Source: Chamaelirium japonicum
Taxonomy: Eukaryota; Streptophyta; Magnoliopsida; Liliales; Melanthiaceae
Assembly: GCA_947650365.1 (NCBI GenBank)
Contig: OX393549.1
Span: 33,279,126-33,343,125, forward strand
DNA: 64,000 nucleotides
Reading direction: 5' to 3'
Made by a program: the position numbers and the translations under genes. The notes beneath the pieces are model-generated. The model searched no databases, was not told where the DNA came from, and worked only from the letters and a program-made list of their open reading frames with translations. Positions 57,076 to 64,000 of the stretch are shown here, one piece after another. Position 1 is the first letter of the stretch. Every line of letters starts with the position of its first letter.

Positions 57076-57612
57076 AGATTTTTTTTCATAATTATATTTT
57101 AAAATTATAAATTTATTAAAATATTATTATAATTTTTGTAATTTTAAAAGTGACGTTTTGACTGTTACGTGGCTAGTTAGCGTCGAAAAACTATCGCGAT
57201 GTGGTCAATCTGTTTTTTTTTTTTTTTTTTTAACTATTCTCGATGAAATCTGTATCCCGATTGTACGGTTCTTAATGGCATTGATTAACACTAAATGAAT
57301 CCTGCAACCGGAATACAAGATTCTGTATTTAGGTTATAGGGTTTAATGTTTTTAGATTACAGAGTTTAGTGTTAATTAAATCATACATTATGGTTACAAA
57401 ATTTATTGTTAATAAGTGTCGTTAAGAACCATGCAACCGGAATATAGAGTTAACCGAGGATTCACAAAAAAAATATATAAATAGACGTGGCAATAAGTTC
57501 TTCGGCATTGACTGGCCACGTGGTAGTCAGAATGTCACTTTTGAAATTATAAAAATTATAACGATATTTTAATAAATTTATAATTTTAAAATGTTATTAT
57601 GAAAAAAATCCC
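57076..57612. mobile_element. Foldback element F1 copy 2
   Basis: About 110 bp AT-rich arms pair (TTTTAAAATTATAAATTTAT with its near-complement), ending in CACGTGG-type words as in the element at 51604. The centre is A/T-rich with an internal T20 tract near 57210. Confidence 0.75.
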
Positions 57613-57641
57613 ATGGTTTATTTTTCAAATTATGGCAACTA

Positions 57642-57795
57642 TATATATTTTTTTTTTGACAAATTCATCTGTGTCACATTTGAAATGGGTTAAGACCTAA
57701 TCCCCCTACTAGTTATTTTTTCGATGAAGGCGGGATTCGATCCTAGATCTTTAGTACAACGACCAAGAGACTTTACCAGCTAAGCTAACAATGGG
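57642..57795 (-). mobile_element. tRNA-derived SINE with 11 bp target duplication
   Basis: Read on the minus strand the head has an A box TAGCTTAGCTGG and a B box GGATCGAATCC about 35 bp further on. The body ends in an A-rich tail (57660-57642). TATGGCAACTA flanks both ends (57631-57641 and 57796-57806). Length (154 bp), pol III boxes, tail and duplication together make a SINE. Confidence 0.9.
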
Positions 57796-57806
57796 TATGG
57801 CAACTA

Positions 57807-59077
57807 ATATCCACAGTTTTTTTTTAGAGGGACCAAGTGGTCACTTGTTAATGCACTGACACAAATAGAGCGAAGATCAAAGCTCACCACAATAGCAAGA
57901 GAAATGACCCGATTTTCAATATATATATTTGGATAGAAGGTCACTGCATGACTAAGGTGACTGAATTTCAAGTGAGGGCTTGATGATGACCCTCTTATTG
58001 AAGATTATCGTTGGATGCTTTAAAATTGAATAATTTTATTCAACCCGAAATGTTTAACCTGAACGGTCAACTGGGATGTCATTCAATCACATCGTCCCTT
58101 TATCTGTCGGTTGGGGTTAAGTGCTATTCACTGATCGGGGCCGAGTGCAGCAGGCCGGTTGTGATCCAAATACATCATCCTGGTTAAACATTTTGGATTA
58201 AAATATCATTTTGCTTAAAAATTTGGTTGGCGACATCCCACATATCGAAGATTAAATTCTTCTATCATTAAGGGTGTCACACGTGTACAATGAGTCTAAA
58301 AGTAAGGTAGACTCAATGATGGGTTCAAAACCAAGGCAAATGTTCTTAAGAGCTTCTCCTTCAATAGAGAAGCTAATGGACATCTCCCTAACTAAATCTC
58401 GGTTATATTTTTTTATGCTCATTTAACATAGTTTTTATCTCTTTATTGTAAGAATTACATCTACACACATACTAAAAAAAGCAATGGATATTGAAATAAT
58501 TAAAAACTAAAGCCCCTAACCACGATGTCACCCCAAACCACGATGTCATCATGGTTCGGGTCTGGCCATCGACACCTGTTATTTCCGTCCAATTGGACGG
58601 TGCTGGATTGTTGAGATCTACAGGCCATCGAGAGCATCCCCGGGGGCTCCCATCATAAGGGCCGGGTGATTGAACGAGTGGGGACATGTGTCGTTGGTTG
58701 GACCCCGAACCACGGTGATTCTGTGGTTCGGGGCAACTATTTTAAATGATTCGATTAAAAACCTTTGTATGTTGGAAGTTGACATTAAAACTATTCATGA
58801 AACTATAAAATATACTTATAATTATTTATGTATGATTTATAATTACTATTAATTTACCAAACAATAAAATCAATTAGGATGGCTTATTTATTACTGTAAA
58901 GTAGTGGTCGTTTACTAATTGAGTTTGAAATTTGAACTTGACTCGTTAACTAATCAATAGTGCTATTATTTTTGTTACTGTTGTTGTTGACATGTTCTTA
59001 TTGTTATTTTTATTTTGGTACATAAAAGGACTATTATTTAACAGTTTGTTTAAAATTATACTTCAACGAATATAAAA
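57807..59077. other. No gene; one inverted repeat
   Basis: 58535-58562 (CCCAAACCACGATGTCATC...GGTTCGGG) pairs with 58704-58735 (CCCGAACCACGG...TGGTTCGGGG), perhaps a small MITE. The rest is AT-rich. Confidence 0.4.
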
Positions 59078-59633
59078 GGGATTTTTATATATAACCCCAT
59101 GGTCAATTTTGATATTCAAACTGATTTTTACTTTTTAAGTTTATAAATAGCCCCTTCACATATTTGATATTTAATAAAATCTCCTCAACGACATTTTTTT
59201 GCACTTTAGTTAAATAAATAGAACTTAAAAAGTGGGGTGAAAATGTTGCAGTGGGGGGGTTTTTATTAAATGTCAGAATATATGAGGTGGTTATTTATAG
59301 GGTTATTTTGACTTTGCCTCCCAAATTTTGGCTTGAATTAGACTTTACCCCCATAATTTCATTAATTATACTTTACCCCCCAAAACTAACTGTTCCGTCA
59401 GCTCATCCCCAAAAACTTTATTTTTTTTCCGTCAGCTCACCCTTACTCTTAGATGGTGAGCTGACGGAACAGTTAGTTATGGGGGTAAAGTCTAATTAAT
59501 AAAAGTATGGGGGTAAAGTCTAATTCAAGACAAATTTGAGGGGCAAAGTCAAAATAACCCTTATTTATAAAACTTAAAAGGGATGGTGTTATTTGAATAT
59601 AAATGTTTGTTAGGGTCTATATGCAAAAATCCC
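59078..59633. mobile_element. Outer foldback MITE hosting a second MITE
   Basis: Ends GGGATTTTTATATATAACCC and its near-complement (59633 back) pair, and the pairing continues through TTTAAGTTTATAAATA. The right arm is interrupted by the M1 element at 59300-59560. Confidence 0.8.
59300..59560. mobile_element. MITE, family M1 copy 2, nested, perfect 9 bp target duplication
   Basis: Same family as 15341-15604: GGGTTATTTTGACTTTG and CAAAGTCAAAATAACCC ends with a GGTGAGCTGACGGAAC/GTTCCGTCAGCTCA core. TTATTTATA flanks both sides (59291-59299 and 59561-59569) inside the right arm of another MITE. Confidence 0.93.
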
Positions 59634-59713
59634 AAATAGGAAACGCAGCCAGGTTCTGAGTTGGAGCGCCTCAGGGCGAAGAATACGCGGGGTCCAAATA
59701 GGAACGATCCTCG

Positions 59714-59734
59714 GAGGAGCTGTCGTACATACAG

Positions 59735-59783
<49 letters not shown>

Positions 59784-59801
59784 GAGCTGTCGTACATACA
59801 G

Positions 59802-59848
<47 letters not shown>
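59714..59848 (+). repeat. Two GA microsatellites within a duplicated unit
   Basis: GAGGAGCTGTCGTACATACA followed by (GA)n occurs twice (GA tracts 59737-59780 and 59805-59848). A CCCTTTACGCGCGTACC pair follows at 59870-59908. They lie just upstream of the TRM-like gene, where GA tracts could act as GAGA-type promoter elements. Confidence 0.85.
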
Positions 59849-59851
<3 letters not shown>

Positions 59852-59929
59852 AAGCTAGGGGGGGAGAATACCCTTTACGCGCGTACCTGTAGCCCTTTAC
59901 GCGCGTACCCAGCAGCACCGGAGACGAAC

Positions 59930-60637
59930 CCTCTTAAATTCTAATGAATCGCGGCCCCCCTTTCCCCTCTCCCCATCGTCCTCTCTTCCCAAAACGCCCC
60001 TCCTCCCACCTTTCTTTAATGGCGGCCGCGTGCCGTCTGTAAAGTGGAGTCGTTGCGGGTGGGTGGATAACTCTTTTCTCCTGAAGCCTTTTGAAGAACT
60101 GGGTAACCCTTCGCTTTTGCATTGCGATGGGCACCCGACGGGAATCGGGGTCAGGAGGATGAGGATAGAGTTCCGACTTCTGGGTGTTCTTTCGGTGGAT
60201 TGAACACGAGGGTCTCAGTGTTATTGGTCAGAGGATTGGCATTCGCTTGGACTCGATCGGGATTAGCAGGAAAAGTGCTTCAAGCCCGAGTTTTGAATCG
60301 ATTCTCCATCCGCCCAGAACTCCAATTTGGAATTGGAGTCGAAGAAGCAGAAGAAGGAGGGATTCAGGATTCGGATTGGACTTTGCCTTTTGCTTTCCTC
60401 GAGTAGCTGCAGCTGCCCGAAAGCTCATCCCGGGTAGTGGGTTTTGATCTGATTCAGAGTAGGTGGGGAAAGGGTGCAAGAAAAGTATCGATTCCTTTCC
60501 TCACCAGAGAACAAGAAACAGCTCACGTTTCTTAGCTTTACTCATGGTGGAGGCCCTCCTCCTCCTCCGCCTTTCGGGATAAATTGCCACTGAGCAGTCC
60601 GTTCTCGCCCCCCCTCGAACGGGTTTCTTAATCCCAG
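59930..60637 (+). other. Probable 5' leader exon of the TRM-like gene
   Basis: The sequence turns unique and GC-rich, ending at AATCCCAG followed by GTATCCCC, a donor-like site at 60638. It holds short upstream frames (for example 60122-60406) but no recognised protein. An acceptor TTTCTTTCAG at about 62559-62568 would join it to the coding exon. The left limit is not visible. Confidence 0.5.
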
Positions 60638-61269
60638 GTATCCCCTTGAATGCTCCGTCGCCACGCTTCTTTACTTTCGTGTTATCGATTTATTTTATAC
60701 GAATGTTAATTAGGATAGTTTACGTGATCGGATCGTCGATGGATCATGCGAATGGATCGGTGAGACAGTATGCTATCGATTGCCCGAGTTAGGCTCTGAG
60801 TTGATGATTTTTACCGATGTTTGATAGAGGTATTATGAGATTTAAGAGTTGTTCATGACTGCAAGGTTTCCTATTTTCCAGTGGTATGAGAAGTAAATTC
60901 GGAGAAGTTTGGAATCCTTGTGTTTTTTTTTTCTTTTTGTGTTTTTGTTATATGGAGAATCTAGATTGGTAGCATGTCATTTTCAGTTTTTAATGGAGAA
61001 CCCATTTCCTATTTGTTACATTTCTTGCATTTATGGACTTTGCTGCCAACATATCTCTCAAGAAAATGAGTTTGATGTTGTCGAGCATTTGATTGATTGT
61101 ATCCAGTTGAGTGGTAGTACAGAGACAAAAAAATTTGGCTAACTTTAGGATGCAGGATGTGCTAATTACTAATCTCTTTCCTAACATGATGCTAATATGG
61201 TTTTCCTCCTCCTTCGAAAACTACTAACAGGAATCTAGAGTTCTTTCTGTTGGTCTTGGCCAATGATAG

Positions 61270-61602
61270 TGTTGACGAATAGTCCCACATCGGTATGGGG
61301 GGCACCTATATGCCGCTGAATATACCTGCTGTGCTCTATCCCCCTCCAAGAGGTTAGCCTTTTGGAGCTCTCCAGGTGTTGTACCATGGTATCAAAGCTT
61401 GGCTCGTCTCCTGCTCCTGCTCTTGCACTTGCTCCGGGTGCGCCGCCACCGATTGTGCCTTGCCACGCGTGCTCCGTGTGAGGAGTGTTGATGAATAGTC
61501 CCACATCGGTAATGGGGGCACCTATATATTACTTAATATACCCGCTGTGCTCTACCCCCCTCCAAGAGGTTATCCTTTTGGAGCTCTCCGGGTGTTGTGA
61601 CA
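61270..61602 (+). mobile_element. Structurally complete TRIM in the leader intron (family T3)
   Basis: Two 117 bp LTRs (61270-61386 and 61486-61602) begin TGTTGA(C/T)GAATAGTCCC and end GTTGTACCA or GTTGTGACA. Primer site TGGTATCAAAGC (61387-61398) and purine tract GTGTGAGGAG (61476-61485) are in place. GATAG flanks both ends (61265-61269 and 61603-61607). 333 bp in all, interior 99 bp, non-coding. Confidence 0.95.
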
Positions 61603-62652
61603 GATAGTAATAACCAGTTATTGGGTGCAGAAGGAAACAAGAAGAAAGAAGTTTCCTGAATTTCGACATAAGCTTTCCATTGATGGCCTAAATAGGTTGA
61701 AATTCATTGGTTATTGAATTCAACAGGCATCAATTCTTTGTGATAATGCTGTAATTTGGTATAGATTGGCGGCTTTAGAAGAAATTATGGTCCCATTGTG
61801 GTCTGACTATATTTACTTCAAAGGAGATTGTGTTTAGGATAGAATTACTGGGCTCTTGGGGCGAATTAGAAGACGCTAGATTTCTTTGGGGCTGCTTTTG
61901 TTTTGAAAGGGTGCCTACAGCTGCTGAAAGCTTTAGGTGGGTTGTGAGGCTTTTGTTTGATTAAAGGGAATAAAAGGATTGAGTTGGGCCTAACACTGAA
62001 AGAAAAGTTTCCGATTCCTTTCCCCATTAGAGGGGAAAAAAAAAGACAGCTCAAGGTTGCGTAGTTACTCTTATAGGATCCTTCACTTTACTTCTTTTTT
62101 TTTTTCTTTTCAAAATTTGAAGAATTTTTGTACTTGATCCTTCCTGGACAGTCGTACTCAATTCGGGTAACATAGATTTGGGTAGTTTTGTAGCAAGTGG
62201 AGGAAAAGAATGCAGTGTGCGAGAAAATTAATTGGTGTAGATCAACGGCTATCCATACATTTGAATTGAAGTTCAAAGTAATTCTAACTGATCAATGTAT
62301 ATAGGTAAAAAAAAACTCAAGCGTTCAAAGGGAATAAATACTAAGTTCTGCAGACTATGCCAATTGCGGCATTGATCAACTATTTCTTTGCCGACTGAAT
62401 TGTGTTAAAAACTATTGCACTTATTTACTTGATCCGTATGATATTAGTCTAATCTAACAGTTGTTACTCTCTTAGGCTACTAAAAATACTCCCTTTTCTA
62501 TTGTTATTTGCTTTTCTTTTCTTGTTAGGACTTGATTTATTCCATTGTTATTGTGTGTTTTCTTTCAGATTCCGATATTGTTTGATGGTTCCCCTTTTCT
62601 GGAGGTGACTTTCTCTAAGCAAAAGCAAGAGCTAGACATCAACTCATCCGTT

Positions 62653-62803
62653 ATGGCGAAGAGATCTCGAAAACGGCATGCGAGATCTGAAAAAGACAAA
62701 GCAGGCTGTATGTGGGGTTTCATTAACATGTTTGATTTCCGCCAAGGTCCTACCAATCAGAAATTACTCTCGGATAGGAAGCATGGGGTTGGTAGACATG
62801 TTG
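62653..62803 (+). CDS. First coding exon of a TRM-like (DUF4378-family) protein, 3' end off window
   Basis: From ATG 62653 the exon encodes 50 residues: a basic Met-Ala-Lys-Arg-Ser-Arg-Lys-Arg start, then Gly-Cys-Met-Trp-Gly-Phe-Ile-Asn-Met-Phe-Asp-Phe-Arg, then Lys-Leu-Leu-Ser-Asp-Arg. The Gly-Cys-Met-Trp-Gly and Phe-Asp-Phe-Arg block followed by Lys-Leu-Leu-Ser-Asp-Arg is the conserved N-terminus of plant TON1-recruiting-motif/DUF4378 proteins, which bind microtubules or help position division planes. The exon ends at a consensus donor (GTAAGT, 62804). The frame is open upstream, but the ATG is the first with this homology. Downstream exons, including DUF4378, would lie beyond 64000. Confidence 0.75.
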
Positions 62804-63349
62804 GTAAGTAATTTGTTTTTAGTAGCTACTCAGATAATTTAGGTTGTGAAGTGTTCCCCTCTTCAAGCCATGTAGAACTATATGAAATTATGCTTTACAT
62901 ATTGTAATATACAAAACATTTTCTGCTCTAAATCTATTCTTTACTTAATCAAGAATTATTGACTTGGTATTTTTATTCTCTATTTTGGTTAAAAGTGTAT
63001 TTTGGACAACTTGGTTTTTTATGTAATATGTTGATGCTTTTATATGTGCTCTACCATCTAACTGAATTGTTAGCAGGCTGCTATTAAGTTTAATATCTAA
63101 AAATAGGTTTAAGCCACTTGAATGCTATGATTGGCATGCAAATTATATTTTACACATACATGGATAACCATCGAACAAAATTTTTATAGACCCAACTACT
63201 CAAATGTTTTTGAATCCTTTTAAGTTTACAATAGTTTAGTGTACTATTATTCAGTGCTCACGACAATGAAATTATGTTCTTGTTTATTCTATATCCCTTT
63301 TACTTGTATATTAGGCTACTGATATGGATTATATATATAGATATATAGA
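62804..63349. other. Intron sequence; nothing recognised
   Basis: AT-rich sequence downstream of the GTAAGT donor. No gene or repeat seen. Confidence 0.5.
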
Positions 63350-63744
63350 GGAATGTTACAGTCAGCTGTGAGCTGCCGGCTTAGAAAGTGAGCTGCGGGT
63401 ATTTTGACCCCCCTAGGAGTTTTGGAATTTGATGAAATTTGGTGAGGGTGTTGTCTAGGGTAAGATGATCATCCTCACCAATTTTCATCAAATTCCAAAA
63501 CTTCTAGGGGGGTCAAATGGTCGAAGCAAAATCTGTCGTCCGCCGTCACCGTTAAAATCTGCAGATTTTGCGTCGACCATTTGACCCCCCTAGAAGTTTT
63601 GGAATTTGATGAAAATTGGTGAGGATGATCATCTTACCCTAGACAACACCCTCACCAAATTTCATCAAATTCCAAAACTTCTAGGGGGGTCAAAATACCC
63701 GCAGCTCATTTTCTCTTACCGCAGCTCACAACTCAACGTAACAG
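63350..63744. mobile_element. Multi-hairpin palindrome, family P1 copy 3
   Basis: Ends TGTTACAGTCAGCTGTGAGC and GCTCACAACTCAACGTAACA pair, as in the copy at 38049. The four alternating CCCTAGAAGTTTTGGAATTT blocks and TGGTCGAAG centre are the same. A TATATAGATATATAG stretch precedes it and (CT)n(TA)n follows. It lies in an intron of the TRM-like gene. Confidence 0.88.

Positions 63745-63829
<85 letters not shown>
63745..63829 (+). repeat. Compound (CT)n(TA)n microsatellite
   Basis: CT 63745-63768 running into TA 63768-63829, between palindromes P1 copy 3 and P3. Confidence 0.97.
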
Positions 63830-63832
<3 letters not shown>

Positions 63833-63968
63833 ACATGCTATAATGCGGTAAGTGCGGCATCGCACTGCAGCCGTCTGATGCACCTGTTGTGTGCATAGCA
63901 TGCACGCAGCGATGCATCAGACGGTTGTAGTACGGTGCCGCACTTACCACATGCCGCATTATAGCATG

Positions 63969-63970
<2 letters not shown>
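63830..63970. mobile_element. Palindrome family P3 inside TA microsatellites
   Basis: Ends GGACATGCTATAATGCGG and CCGCATTATAGCATGCC pair, with inner pairing GTAAGTGCGGC and GCCGCACTTAC. About 140 bp, with (TA)n at 63768-63829 on the left and (TA)n from 63971 to the window end on the right. Confidence 0.85.

Positions 63971-64000
<30 letters not shown>
63971..64000 (+). repeat. TA microsatellite at window end
   Basis: Perfect TA repeat running off the right edge. Confidence 0.95.

Noticed and set aside
57720..57790. A genuine tRNA gene
   Set aside because: A and B boxes are present but cloverleaf pairing is poor and the segment is followed by a body, A-tail and target duplication, so it is a SINE head.

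Overview
This is plant nuclear DNA, almost certainly from a flowering plant. It contains a plant-type subtilase gene, a spliced PAIR1/PRD3-like meiosis gene, the start of a TRM/DUF4378-type gene, a Tat-lineage Ty3 retrotransposon, a Cassandra-type 5S-bearing TRIM and many MITEs. I cannot name the species. Long GA/CT and TA microsatellites are unusually frequent.

Layout. 1-11388: most of a large Ty3/gypsy element of the Tat lineage on the minus strand. It has an intact 2611-residue polyprotein, an antisense ORF downstream of pol, and a complete 2.2 kb 5' LTR; its 3' LTR lies beyond the left edge. 12027-14294: an intronless subtilisin-like protease gene on the minus strand. 14.6-36 kb: repeat country. 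It holds MITEs, a 1.9 kb non-autonomous LTR element with minisatellite cargo, TRIMs, a 3.1 kb Mutator-like element, hAT-like elements, SINE/retroposon inserts, a solo LTR, decayed copia gag/protease and a LINE-type RNase H fragment.

36349-49579: an 11-exon gene on the plus strand that I reconstructed by joining frames across GT-AG introns. It encodes about 406 residues resembling PAIR1/PRD3, which is needed for meiotic double-strand break formation. Its second intron is 7.7 kb and packed with transposons and long palindromes. 49.8-59.7 kb: a 202 bp tandem repeat, foldback elements, a tandem TRIM with a hAT-like insertion in one LTR, a Cassandra element inside another non-autonomous LTR element, a SINE, and a MITE inserted in a MITE. 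59.9-64 kb: the 5' leader and first coding exon of a TRM-like gene on the plus strand, with a structurally complete TRIM in its leader intron and microsatellite-flanked palindromes in its next intron.

The genes do not form a pathway. The coherent story is layered transposon insertion around and inside three host genes. The least familiar items are (i) long multi-hairpin palindromes sitting inside (TA)n/(CT)n microsatellites, and (ii) non-autonomous LTR elements whose LTRs carry CT microsatellites and whose interiors are decayed minisatellites. Exon joins, TE boundaries and family names come from reading the sequence alone; no database search was made.
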